From the NCBI GenBank assembly GCA_050248995.1, contig JBFWRI010000010.1:1-59308 (forward strand): a stretch of DNA of 59,308 bases, in the 5' to 3' direction. The position numbers and the translations under genes were made by a program. Each line of letters starts with the position of its first letter. Position 1 is the first letter of the stretch. The DNA is from JBFWRI01 sp050248995 (GTDB taxonomy: Bacteria; Pseudomonadota; Alphaproteobacteria; JAIXQD01). Shown piece after piece: positions 33,030 through 40,801 of the stretch. Under the pieces are notes generated by a model. That model saw only the letters and a list, made by a program, of their open reading frames with translations, made no database searches and had not been told where the DNA came from.

Positions 33030-33625
33030 GCGGCAAGCTCCTGCAGGGCTGATTTAATAACGGTTTGTACGCCGGCATCCGGCGTTTTCGCTGTGATCAA
33101 TGTGACAACCGGCACAACGTCGGCGCGGCGGTAGCCAAGATTCACCAGCGCGGCAATCGCGTCTTGCGCTGCATCGTTGGCAACAACCAGCGTTGGTGTT
33201 GCGGCAATCGGCGTCATGCCTTGCGCTTTGGCCAGCTTGTCTTTCAATTCGTTCACAATGCGCACCGCCAGTTTGTTGCCGACACCATCGGCACGCGTCA
33301 GGCTTTTGGCATCTTCCAGCAGGATGCACTGTGACAGTTCGGAAGGTGACAGCGCACTAAGTAACGCAAGACCGACTTTGGCGCCCACGCCCTGCACGGT
33401 GGTAAGCGTGCGGAACATCTGCTGTTCGGCGGCACTGGCAAACCCGAATAATGTGATCGCATCTTCACGCACCTGCGTTTCGATCAGCAAGCGGGCGGGC
33501 TGACCGGCGGATAGCGACCCAAGTGTGCGGGTCGATGCGTGCACGGTGTAACCCACGCCCTGCACATCAATCAAAGCTGTGCCGGTATCAAGCTGTTCAA
33601 CAATGCCTTTTAACTGGCCGATCAT
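33026..33625 (-). CDS. ruvA: Holliday junction helicase subunit RuvA
   Basis: RuvA tetramers hold the four-way junction and load RuvB. From ATG 33625 (MIGQLKGIVEQLDTGTALID) it has 199 residues: an OB fold (residues 1-60), two helix-hairpin-helix motifs (TLTTVQGVGAKVGLALLSAL and LTRADGVGNKLAVRIVNEL) and a C-terminal RuvB-binding domain. A longer upstream frame has no support. Confidence 0.97.
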   Translation of the reverse strand: MIGQLKGIVEQLDTGTALIDVQGVGYTVHASTRTLGSLSAGQPARLLIETQVREDAITLFGFASAAEQQMFRTLTTVQGVGAKVGLALLSALSPSELSQCILLEDAKSLTRADGVGNKLAVRIVNELKDKLAKAQGMTPIAATPTLVVANDAAQDAIAALVNLGYRRADVVPVVTLITAKTPDAGVQTVIKSALQELAA

Positions 33626-33663
33626 ATGCCCAGTATAAAGAACAAAACAGAAACGGTAAACCG

Positions 33664-34158
33664 CTAAAGCCCGCAGGTTTTGCGCAAATGGGCGTGGGAT
33701 ATAGCCACGGCCAGCGCATCGGCCGCGTCGGCTTTGGGCGGCAGCTTCAGGCCCGGCAGCAGCATTTTGATCATCGCTGTCATTTGGGTTTTGTCGGCGT
33801 GGCCGTAACCGGTCACGCACTTCTTGATCAGGTTGGCGCCGTATTCACCAACCTGCAGCCCGGCCTGCGCGGGAATGGCCAGCGCTACGCCGCGTGCAAG
33901 ACCAAGCTTCTGCGTTGATGCCGGGTTCTTGTTGGTGAAAATTTCTTCCACGGCCGCTTCGTCAGGTTTGTATTTTTTTATTAGTGTCTGCAGCTCGTCA
34001 GCAATCAGGGCCAGCCGCGCCGGTGTCGGTTTCTTGGCGTCGGTTTTAATAACGCCGCACGCGATACCTGAAAGTTTACTGCCGTCGCTTTTGATAATGC
34101 CCCAACCGGTATTGTTCAAGCCGGGGTCGATGCCGATGATGGTTACGGCTTTACTCAC
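33664..34158 (-). CDS. ruvC: Crossover junction endonuclease RuvC
   Basis: RuvC is the dimeric nuclease that cuts Holliday junctions symmetrically. The GTG at 34158 is preferred because it overlaps the yebC stop (GTGA); ATG 34179 is an in-frame alternative. Catalytic acidic residues lie in IIGIDPGLNNTGWG, AAVEEIFTNKNPAST and KADAADALAVAISHAH. About 164 residues, normal for the family. Part of yebC-ruvC-ruvA-ruvB. Confidence 0.96.
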   Translation of the reverse strand: MSKAVTIIGIDPGLNNTGWGIIKSDGSKLSGIACGVIKTDAKKPTPARLALIADELQTLIKKYKPDEAAVEEIFTNKNPASTQKLGLARGVALAIPAQAGLQVGEYGANLIKKCVTGYGHADKTQMTAMIKMLLPGLKLPPKADAADALAVAISHAHLRKTCGL

Positions 34159-34910
34159 GCGGCCAGTTTTTCCAGCCATTCGGCGGGGATGTCGGCGTTT
34201 GTCACCGTGTCCTGCACGTCGTCGTTATCATCCAGCGCGTCCAGCAGGTTCATCAGCTTTTGTGCGCTTTCAAAATCGGCAGGCGCCATGGGTTGCTGCG
34301 CCTTGAACGTCAGCTTGGCGGATTCAGCAGCGCCCAGCGCCTGTTCCAGCGCATCGCGTACGGCAGCCAGGTTATCGGGCGAGGTGACGATTTCATGCCC
34401 GTCATCGCTGCTTTCAACATTGTCGGCGCCGGCTTCAACCGCCAGTTCGAATACCTTGTCAGCGCTGCCGGCCTTGGCGGGATAGGTGATGATGCCAACG
34501 CGATCAAACATGAAACCAACGCTGCCGGTATCGCCAAGGTTGCCGCCGTGCTTGGTGAACATCAGGCGCAGGTCGCTGACCGTGCGGGCGCGGTTGTCCG
34601 TCAGGCAATCGACGATGATGGCGATACCTCCTGGGCCAAAACCTTCGTAACGCACATCTTCGTAATTCTTACCGTCGGTGCCGCCGGGTGTGCCGGCCTT
34701 GATCGCGCGGTCGATGCGGTCATTCGGCATGTTGATGGCGCGGCCCGCCAGAATGGCAGCGCGCAGACGCGGGTTCGAATTCGGATCCGGCGCGCCCATT
34801 TTGGTGGCGACGGTGATTTCGCGCGCGATCTTGTTGAATGCATTGGCGCGCTTTTTATCCTGCGCGCCCTTGCGGTGCATGATGTTCTTAAATTTGGAAT
34901 GGCCGGCCAT
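34155..34910 (-). CDS. yebC: YebC/PmpR-family regulator
   Basis: The 251-residue protein begins MAGHSKFKNIMHRKGAQDKK, the invariant N-terminus of YebC proteins, followed by KMGAPDPNSNPRLRAAILAG and YEGFGPGGIAIIVDCLTDN. The family acts as a DNA-binding regulator in some bacteria. Recent work also links YebC-type proteins to translation of proline-rich stretches; which applies here is not shown. Its start overlaps the argS stop (TAATG), and it heads the ruv genes. Confidence 0.96.
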   Translation of the reverse strand: MAGHSKFKNIMHRKGAQDKKRANAFNKIAREITVATKMGAPDPNSNPRLRAAILAGRAINMPNDRIDRAIKAGTPGGTDGKNYEDVRYEGFGPGGIAIIVDCLTDNRARTVSDLRLMFTKHGGNLGDTGSVGFMFDRVGIITYPAKAGSADKVFELAVEAGADNVESSDDGHEIVTSPDNLAAVRDALEQALGAAESAKLTFKAQQPMAPADFESAQKLMNLLDALDDNDDVQDTVTNADIPAEWLEKLAA

Positions 34911-36655
34911 TACATTTTCTCGGGAATTTTGATGCCTAGTAAATCAAGCCCGATTTCTAGCTGGTTCAGGGCGGTTTTGGCAAGCCGCAGGCGGCTGGCA
35001 CGCACGGCTTCGTCTTTTTCCGGCAGTATGGGCGCAGCGGCATAGAAGCTGCTGAACGCCTGCGCCAGATTGTAAACGTGGTCGGCCACGAAATTCGGTG
35101 CGCGCTTTTCAAACGCCAGATGTACGGCGCTGTTAAAGGCATCCAGCATCAGGGCCAGCGCCCGTTCTTCCGGCAATGCCAGCGTGATCGGCCCGTCGGT
35201 GATGTTCTGGTCGACGGCCTTGCGCAGGATCGATTTGATGCGCACACCCTGATACTGCAGGTACGGGCCGGTCTTGCCTTCGAACGATGTGAAGCGATCG
35301 AAGTCAAAAATATAATTGGTCATGCGCTGGTTCGACAGGTCGGCAAACTTCAGTGCTGCCGTGCCGATCATCAGCGCTGTTTCATCGTCGCCCTCCAGTC
35401 CGGCTTCCTGCATGCGGGCGCGGGCTTTCTCGCGGCAGGTGGTAATCAGGTCGTGCAGGCTGATCAGGCCGCCGGCGCGGGTCTTGAACGGTTTGCCATC
35501 GGGCCCGTTCATGGTGCCGAAGCCCACGTGTTCAAATTGTTCGTCGGTCCCGTACCCGGCCTTCACGCATGTACGGAAAACTTGGGTAAAGTGCAGCGCC
35601 TGCCGCTGGTCAACCACATAGATATAAAGGTCGGCTTTAATCTCGCGCTGGCGTTCCAGAATGGTTGCCACGTCGGTCGTACCGTACATGGCGCTGTCGG
35701 CGCTGGAAACCAGCAGCAGCGGCGGAATTTCGGCCTTATCGGTATTGCGCTTAACATGCACGACGATCGCGCCATCGTCTTCCACGGCGATGCCGCGCTT
35801 GGTGAAGTCGGCCACGATTTCATCGATCAGGTAATTGACGTCGCTTTCGCCCTTCCACAAATCCGGATGCACGCCCAGCGCGCCAAGTTCGCGTTCAATC
35901 GAAACCCGGCTGACAGCCCAGAAGTGTTTGTGCAGGGCCAGATAACCGGCGCGGCCCTTCTGCAGTTCCATCGTCGCTATGCGGGCGCGTTCGCGGTAAA
36001 CTTCATCGTCCTTGATGCGCGCCGCAGCGGCCGGATACATACGCTCCAGATCAGCCATCGTCACCGGCGATGTGGGCTGGTTCATGGTGTCGTTGTAATC
36101 AGCGCGGAAATACGGCAGACTAGGCTGTTCGTCTTCCAGTGCTATCAACAATAAGCCGATTTGCAGGCCCCAGTCGCCGAAGTGAATGTCGGTAACCGTA
36201 TCGTGGCCCAGAAAGCGCACGATGCGCTGGATGCTGTCGCCGATGATGGTGCTGCGTAGGTGGCCCACGTGCATGGGTTTCGCCATGTTCAGGCCGATGT
36301 ATTCCACCATAATCTTGCGCTTGGCTGGCAGCACAACGCCGGCCCTTTTATCAACGGCAAGCGTGTTGGCCTGCGCCGACAGTACTTCGGGCGTCAGCAC
36401 AAGGTTGATGAAGCCCGGCCCGGCGATATCCACCTTGCTGAACATCTTGTTCACTGAAAGCTTGGCGACAATCTGTTCGGCCAGTGCGCGTGGGTTCTCG
36501 CCGCGCTGTTTGGCAGCAGCCAGTGCGCCGTTGCACTGGAAGTCACCCAGATCAGGGCGGTCGCTGCGCTTCACAGCGCCCAGTGCGGCATCAAGGCCCA
36601 GCGCGGCAAATTCCTTGCCGACAATATCCGAAAGCTGGGTGGAAAGATCTGTCAT
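34910..36655 (-). CDS. argS: Arginyl-tRNA synthetase
   Basis: ArgS charges tRNA(Arg). The 581-residue class I enzyme has the HIGH-type motif in NMAKPMHVGHLRSTIIGD. An N-terminal Add1 domain (DLGDFQCNGALAAAKQRGEN) and a DALR anticodon-binding domain at the C-terminus (ASRLRLAKTALNQLEIGLDLLG) are present. The KMSK-equivalent is degenerate (PFKTRAGGLISL), which is usual for ArgRS. It is translationally coupled to yebC. Confidence 0.98.
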   Translation of the reverse strand: MTDLSTQLSDIVGKEFAALGLDAALGAVKRSDRPDLGDFQCNGALAAAKQRGENPRALAEQIVAKLSVNKMFSKVDIAGPGFINLVLTPEVLSAQANTLAVDKRAGVVLPAKRKIMVEYIGLNMAKPMHVGHLRSTIIGDSIQRIVRFLGHDTVTDIHFGDWGLQIGLLLIALEDEQPSLPYFRADYNDTMNQPTSPVTMADLERMYPAAAARIKDDEVYRERARIATMELQKGRAGYLALHKHFWAVSRVSIERELGALGVHPDLWKGESDVNYLIDEIVADFTKRGIAVEDDGAIVVHVKRNTDKAEIPPLLLVSSADSAMYGTTDVATILERQREIKADLYIYVVDQRQALHFTQVFRTCVKAGYGTDEQFEHVGFGTMNGPDGKPFKTRAGGLISLHDLITTCREKARARMQEAGLEGDDETALMIGTAALKFADLSNQRMTNYIFDFDRFTSFEGKTGPYLQYQGVRIKSILRKAVDQNITDGPITLALPEERALALMLDAFNSAVHLAFEKRAPNFVADHVYNLAQAFSSFYAAAPILPEKDEAVRASRLRLAKTALNQLEIGLDLLGIKIPEKM

Positions 36656-36676
36656 AAGCTATGAATGCGCAAAGAC

Positions 36677-37327
36677 CTAGCGCAAGTCAATGATGCGCGT
36701 CGGCGTGATGATCATATTAACCGGCTGGTCGTGCGGTTCGCGCGGGATTGGCGTTGCCATGACCTGTGCGTTATAGGCCAGCCCGACAACCAGCACGTCT
36801 TTCAAAATTGGGAAGCTGCGCACTAGGGCCAGATATTCGTCAAAGTGCCCTTTGCCGTAACCAAGGCGCGTTCCTTCGCCGTCAAAGGCAAGTCCGGGAA
36901 TAAACAAAACAGATGGCACGGCTCTGAAGCCACTTTTGGGCGCGCGCATACCGCTGGCGTCGCGCCACATTTCGCCCTCACCTTCATAGGGTACATACGC
37001 CATCTTCAGGTCGCCGGATTCAAAAACACGCGGCATGCAAACGGGGTGGCCTTCTTTTTCCAGCCACTTGATCAGCGGGCGCGTATCCAGCTCGCCAACT
37101 TTTTCATTTGGCCAGTAAATACCGACAATGGTGGGCGACTGGTGGCGGCTGCATTCTTCTTCATTGCGCAGTGGCAGTAGGCCCTGCGCCTTGGCGGCCT
37201 TCACTTGTTCGACAATATCGCGCGCTGCATTCGGCTCGATCTTGTTTCCGCGCAGGTTATTCAGCACGTCTTTCGCCACGCTACGCAGGCGGGTTTTTTC
37301 TTGTTGAGGTGTTGGTGCGTCGGTCAT
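36677..37327 (-). CDS. ygfA: 5-formyltetrahydrofolate cyclo-ligase
   Basis: This ATP-dependent enzyme turns 5-formyl-THF into 5,10-methenyl-THF and protects folate enzymes from inhibition. From ATG 37327 (MTDAPTPQQEKTRLRSVAKD) it has 216 residues. The ATP/substrate motif is LGYGKGHFDEYLA, and the earlier block is VLFIPGLAFDGEGTRLGYG. It lies just downstream of the 6S RNA gene on the same strand, the classical ssrS-ygfA arrangement, so it is probably read through from the 6S promoter. Confidence 0.95.
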   Translation of the reverse strand: MTDAPTPQQEKTRLRSVAKDVLNNLRGNKIEPNAARDIVEQVKAAKAQGLLPLRNEEECSRHQSPTIVGIYWPNEKVGELDTRPLIKWLEKEGHPVCMPRVFESGDLKMAYVPYEGEGEMWRDASGMRAPKSGFRAVPSVLFIPGLAFDGEGTRLGYGKGHFDEYLALVRSFPILKDVLVVGLAYNAQVMATPIPREPHDQPVNMIITPTRIIDLR

Positions 37328-37362
37328 GCTGAGAGAATACACGCAATCGGGATTTAAAAAAT

Positions 37363-37526
37363 AGAAGAAGCAGCCAGTGCAACCGGTGGCGTAAACACCC
37401 TCTGAACCCTGTTAGACAGGTGGGCACCATATAACACGGCCACGGCCGTGTCAGGGACAGCTCCCAGAGAAGTGATCATCGGCTCGGAGGAATTGTTGCC
37501 TGCCGCAATGACCAGCTGCTTCCTGA
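37363..37526 (-). ncRNA. ssrS: 6S RNA
   Basis: 6S RNA mimics an open promoter and sequesters sigma-70 RNA polymerase in stationary phase. No protein frame is credible here. On the minus strand GAAGCAGCUGGU (plus 37511-37522) pairs with ACUGGCUGCUUC (plus 37367-37378) to make a 12-base-pair closing stem. The conserved 6S stretch CCUCCGAGCCGAUGAUCAC lies on the 5' side of the central bubble. The apical hairpin has arms ACACGGC / GCCGUGU around CGUG. The position between zapA and ygfA is the textbook location. End points are approximate. Confidence 0.85.
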
Positions 37527-37573
37527 CGGAATATAGAGCGTGCGGCAGCGAAAACAAAGCGAATTATCCTTGG

Positions 37574-38041
37574 CTATGAAAGACGTTTTTCCATAAAGGT
37601 GCTGACAAAAACCTCTTTGTCGGGCCCGTAAGCCAGCCTTTCTATCTTCGTTACCGTAAAGCCCATCGCTTTATAGAGGCCGAGCGCCGCCGTTTGCGGC
37701 TCGGATACATCCAGACGAAGACACGTAATGTTGTGTTGCCCGGCATAGTCAAAAACTTTTTCCAGCAAGGCCTTTCCGTACCCGCGCCCCTGATAGCGCG
37801 GATGTACCTGAAGCCGCTTGATTTCCAGTTCATTGCCCGACAGTTGCTTAAGGCCGACCATACCGGCGATCGTCTGCTGGTCGCGAATGACAAAAAACGC
37901 CGTATAGACTTTGGGGATATTCTTCATGTCCGAGTGGAAGGAAACATTTTTCACGAACCCGGCGTTTTCTGTGATTGTGCGCATGTGCAGCGCCCAGACC
38001 CCGTCCTGATCTTGAGGCGTGTATTCAGTAATTGTCGGCAT
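37574..38041 (-). CDS. GNAT-family N-acetyltransferase
   Basis: The 155-residue protein has the acetyl-CoA-binding motif A in RLQVHPRYQGRGYGKALLEK (R/Q-x-x-G-x-G/A), followed by the beta-5 strand CLRLDVSEPQTAALGLYKAM and the C-terminal FTVTKIERLAYG. The acceptor substrate is unknown. It lies between zapA and the 6S RNA gene and starts two bases after the zapA stop, so it is probably co-transcribed with zapA. Confidence 0.9.
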   Translation of the reverse strand: MPTITEYTPQDQDGVWALHMRTITENAGFVKNVSFHSDMKNIPKVYTAFFVIRDQQTIAGMVGLKQLSGNELEIKRLQVHPRYQGRGYGKALLEKVFDYAGQHNITCLRLDVSEPQTAALGLYKAMGFTVTKIERLAYGPDKEVFVSTFMEKRLS

Positions 38042-38043
38042 TA

Positions 38044-38385
38044 TCAGCCCTGCAGGCGCTGGGTAATCCTGGCCAGGCGCTCGGTCAGGCTTTCGATAGC
38101 ACCGGCCACGGCGGCTTCAGTGGCTTCGCTCTCGGCCTTGTGCGCGGTGCTGCTTTTCAGGTCGAAGACTTCATCCGCCAGCATCAGGCAGGCCAACATG
38201 AACAGGCGCTCCTGTGTGGCGCTGGATAAACTTCCCGCCAGGGTGCGCAGTTTGCTGTCAACATACCCGGCCAAGGTTTCAAGCCGCTTTTCCTCGCCCG
38301 CTTCGCAGGCAACGGCATAAGGCTTGCCCAGCAACTGGATGTCGACCTTCACCGCGGGATTTTTTGTTTGCAGATTCGCAGCCAT
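38044..38385 (-). CDS. zapA: Cell division protein ZapA
   Basis: ZapA cross-links FtsZ filaments and stabilises the Z ring. The 113-residue protein shows the family N-terminus VKVDIQLLGKPYAVACEAGE and the helix AGYVDSKLRTLAGSLSS, then QERLFMLACLMLADEVFDL, followed by a coiled coil with a Gln/Arg-rich end. It shares a stop/start overlap (TGATG) with the upstream coiled-coil gene and precedes 6S RNA. Confidence 0.93.
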   Translation of the reverse strand: MAANLQTKNPAVKVDIQLLGKPYAVACEAGEEKRLETLAGYVDSKLRTLAGSLSSATQERLFMLACLMLADEVFDLKSSTAHKAESEATEAAVAGAIESLTERLARITQRLQG

Positions 38386-38603
38386 CAGTTTTTCTCCGCC
38401 AGAATGGTTTCCAGCTGCAGGATCACTTCATCAAGGCGATTGCTGACGATCTGGGCATTCTTTGCCTTGGTGCTGGCCGCTTCGTAATCGGCGCGGGTAT
38501 CGCGCAGCGCTTGTTCCATTGTGGTCAGCCGGTCGGCCAGAGTTTTTTCAAGCCGGTCGATGCCCTGATCGAGATTCGCAAGCGCGCTTTTGAGTCGGTT
38601 CAT
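38385..38603 (-). CDS. DUF4164-like coiled-coil protein
   Basis: A 72-residue protein that is coiled coil for nearly its whole length (NRLKSALANLDQGIDRLEKT, SNRLDEVILQLETILAEKN). Small coiled-coil proteins of the DUF4164 type often sit immediately upstream of zapA in alphaproteobacteria, and the TGATG overlap with zapA supports a joint role, perhaps like ZapB. This functional suggestion is inference. Confidence 0.75.
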   Translation of the reverse strand: MNRLKSALANLDQGIDRLEKTLADRLTTMEQALRDTRADYEAASTKAKNAQIVSNRLDEVILQLETILAEKN

Positions 38604-38658
38604 AACCCTTATTTTACACCCTATTAAGGCCCGCTAAACTAGTGTGAAAAAAGCGTTG

Positions 38659-38724
38659 ACGTGATTCGTTCTGTAGCCCTTGATTTATCTAGACTTTTTC
38701 GGAATCAAAAAAGTCGAATCACGT
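38659..38724 (+). promoter_or_regulatory. GANTC-rich nested inverted repeats before the 72-residue gene
   Basis: ACGTGATTCG (38659-38668) and CGAATCACGT (38715-38724) are a perfect 10-base inverted repeat, each arm containing a GANTC site. Inside, GACTTTTT (38692-38699) and AAAAAGTC (38708-38715) form an 8-base hairpin whose loop holds a third GANTC (38702-38706). Three CcrM sites in 58 bases is well above chance (about one per 256 bases). The region lies in the divergent gap between the zapA operon and the 72-residue gene and may be a cell-cycle-controlled promoter. Confidence 0.5.
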
Positions 38725-38763
38725 AACCAGATATTTACAATTTTAGGTGAATTATAGACGTAT

Positions 38764-38825
38764 TCAAGCAAATCGCTTGATCCGAATTAAGGGGCCGGTG
38801 CGAGGGTTGGGGAACCCGAAGCGCC
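38764..38825 (+). promoter_or_regulatory. Two-hairpin 5' leader of the 72-residue gene
   Basis: Hairpin A is TCAAGC / GCTTGA around AAATC (38764-38780). Hairpin B is an interrupted stem: GGTGC (38797-38801) pairs with GCGCC (38821-38825), and GGGTT pairs with AACCC around a GGGG loop, with small GA/GAA internal loops. A purine-rich ribosome site (AGGGGAAGGGGG) follows directly. The layout resembles a structured leader that could govern translation; no known riboswitch class was recognised. Confidence 0.5.
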
Positions 38826-38847
38826 TTTCAGGGGAAGGGGGACTACC

Positions 38848-39066
38848 ATGTTGTCAGCTCAATCAGTTAATACACTGCGTGACCTGCTTGAAAACCGTCT
38901 GAGCATGATGGATATCACGGATCGCGAAGATCTGCGTGAAGCCACCATTATGAAGCGAGCGCTGAATGAATTGATGCGTGTCGGCGGCCAAGCTATTGAA
39001 GCCGGTGATTTTGCCGACCTGCTGCCACGCCGCGGCCGCAAGAAGAAGATCCTGATGGACGCGTAA
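38848..39066 (+). CDS. Small 72-residue protein with a structured leader
   Basis: A strong ribosome site precedes ATG 38848. The protein (MLSAQSVNTLRDLLENRLSM at the start) is helical, with an acidic middle (MDITDREDLREATIMKRALN) and a basic C-terminus (LLPRRGRKKKILMDA). It has no membrane segment. I do not recognise a family; the helix-rich acidic/basic layout could suit a small regulator or nucleic-acid-associated protein. It is monocistronic: it has its own GANTC-rich promoter region, a long leader and a textbook terminator 31 bases after the stop. Confidence 0.7.
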   Translation: MLSAQSVNTLRDLLENRLSMMDITDREDLREATIMKRALNELMRVGGQAIEAGDFADLLPRRGRKKKILMDA

Positions 39067-39097
39067 CGCTTTTATATCTTACTCCAAGTTATGAACT

Positions 39098-39124
39098 GAC
39101 CCGGCTTCGGCCGGGTCTTTTTTT
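39098..39124 (+). terminator. Intrinsic terminator
   Basis: Arms GACCCGGC and GCCGGGTC form an 8-base-pair stem closed by TTCG and followed by seven T. It ends the transcript of the 72-residue gene. Confidence 0.95.
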
Positions 39125-39127
39125 GGA

Positions 39128-40552
39128 TTAAAGATTATCAGGCTGGGGCAGAACTTTTTCGGCCTTGAAGAAATCAGCTACACAGCTATTGGCCCAGTTG
39201 CCGGCTTCGCCTGAGATATCGCGGTCGGCCAGCAGGCTGGGTCGTACGGACAATGGTGGCAGAAACACTGTTTGTTCGGCCCGGTTCATTAGCAGGCCAA
39301 GGCGCGTCCGCTGTTCGCTGCGGAACGTGTCAGCCTGGTCAACCTGCGCCAGCGCCATCAACCAAGCTGGGCTCAGCAGGGCCAGTACGATGATCACAGG
39401 CAAGACGCGGATGCGGCGCAGGGCAGGCGCGTAACGATCAATCAAAGGAGTGAGACGATAGCGGATGACGGGAACCACAAGGCAAAACAAAATCGACAGT
39501 GCGACGAGGACAAGAATATAGAGCTGATTCTGCCCGCGGGCCCGCAGACGCGACTCATCAGGCAGGTAGCCGAATACAAAAGCGATAAAACTTATCAAGA
39601 ACAGGCTGAAGAACGCGAAATGCGCCAGCGCGCGGTGACGATCGGATAATGAATTGCCACGCAGTTCCGGTCGATAGGTGAAGGCCAAGAACAATAACCA
39701 CGCCAGTACACCCGGCAGAGGCAGGCGCAGTACAAAAAATTCCGGCGTAAAGAAAAGTGACCACGCAAGGCCCATGCCGGCGTGATCGAAACCGAAGATC
39801 GGCTGGCTGGGCCCCAGCAGGATCAATGTGGCGCCGAACAGGCTGAGGCACAGCGCGGCGGCATGAGTGATAGGCTCGGGCGCATCCGGAACAAGGCGCA
39901 GGCGCGTCAGGAATGAGCATAGCAACAGGGCCACCAGCGCCAGTCCACTCCATTCGTTACTAAGCGACACATAACATGTGCCAAGCAGTACGATGACATG
40001 TTCCTGCCACGTCAGGGCCCTTTGGGCAGCAAGACTATGGTACAGCACCATGAACATCATCGCCATCACCAGGCCCGGCAGGGCATAAGTGAAGAATCCA
40101 GGCAGTGAAAACACCATATCGCGGGCGGCGGGTGCATTACCGATCAGGGCAATGGTCAGCAGGACAACGGCGAACAGGTGCATGGGGGCTGATGATGCCG
40201 GCAGCAGTTCGTGTACCACGCGCGACGCCAGCAGCAGGAAGCCGGCTAGCGCCAAAAGACATAGCAAGGCGTACAGGTAGAAGTAATCAATCGACAGCCA
40301 GGTGACAATAGCGATTGGCAGCATGTTTAGCGTGCGGCCCATGAACTGGTGACCATACACATTGAATTGGTTGATAAGGCCGTCCCAGAAGCCGTCGTGC
40401 ATAAAGCGCCCGACGCAGAAATCCGTCAGTTGTGGCGTGGCGTAACTGACCATGATGACTATCGGTAGCAACGCCACAGCGAAAGGAAGGGCGTGTCCCC
40501 AGCCGATCTTGTCGGGAGTCGCGGCCAGAATGCGTTTCAGATAATGCAGCAC
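39128..40552 (-). CDS. Polytopic membrane protein, DUF6056-like
   Basis: The 474-residue protein has about ten to twelve hydrophobic helices, for example ALPFAVALLPIVIMVSYATP, LYALLCLLALAGFLLLASRV, LPGLVMAMMFMVLYHSLAAQ and LYILVLVALSILFCLVVPVI. A polar C-terminal tail follows. FTYALPG and SLSNEWSGLAL in the loops recall the DUF6056-type membrane proteins that resemble GT-C glycosyltransferases, but no catalytic motif is certain. It is the last gene of the fumC / ribbon-helix-helix / membrane-protein group, nine bases after the RHH gene. Confidence 0.6.
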   Translation of the reverse strand: MLHYLKRILAATPDKIGWGHALPFAVALLPIVIMVSYATPQLTDFCVGRFMHDGFWDGLINQFNVYGHQFMGRTLNMLPIAIVTWLSIDYFYLYALLCLLALAGFLLLASRVVHELLPASSAPMHLFAVVLLTIALIGNAPAARDMVFSLPGFFTYALPGLVMAMMFMVLYHSLAAQRALTWQEHVIVLLGTCYVSLSNEWSGLALVALLLCSFLTRLRLVPDAPEPITHAAALCLSLFGATLILLGPSQPIFGFDHAGMGLAWSLFFTPEFFVLRLPLPGVLAWLLFLAFTYRPELRGNSLSDRHRALAHFAFFSLFLISFIAFVFGYLPDESRLRARGQNQLYILVLVALSILFCLVVPVIRYRLTPLIDRYAPALRRIRVLPVIIVLALLSPAWLMALAQVDQADTFRSEQRTRLGLLMNRAEQTVFLPPLSVRPSLLADRDISGEAGNWANSCVADFFKAEKVLPQPDNL

Positions 40553-40561
40553 CCGCGAAGA

Positions 40562-40798
40562 TTAGCGGTTGTCCTGTAATTTCTTCAAGACATAAACGCG
40601 CGCCGTGCTAGCCAACGAAGGCGGCTGTGGATTGTTTCTGATTCTTTCTTTATCAAGGCGGGCTAATAATGCCGCCAGCGCAAGGCCTTCTTTTCCTGCC
40701 TGTATTTTCAATGCGTCCCAGAATTCATTTTCAAGACTGACACTGGTGGCATGCCCAGCGATGACAACAGAATGTTTGGGAAGGCGGCGATCAGGCAC
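40562..40798 (-). CDS. Ribbon-helix-helix domain protein
   Basis: A 78-residue protein with the short ribbon-helix-helix pattern seen in many alphaproteobacteria: HSVVIAGHATSVSLENEFWD, then ALKIQAGKEGLALAALLARL and ARVYVLKKLQD. The family is presumed to bind DNA as a dimer; targets are unknown. It starts three bases after the fumC stop, so it is co-transcribed with fumC and may regulate this operon. Confidence 0.75.
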   Translation of the reverse strand: MPDRRLPKHSVVIAGHATSVSLENEFWDALKIQAGKEGLALAALLARLDKERIRNNPQPPSLASTARVYVLKKLQDNR

Positions 40799-40801
40799 GG
40801 C

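Noticed and set aside
35078..36154. A 358-codon plus-strand open frame inside argS
   Set aside because: It lies wholly antisense to argS, is rich in His/Gln/Arg as expected for a complementary reading, and has no start signal.
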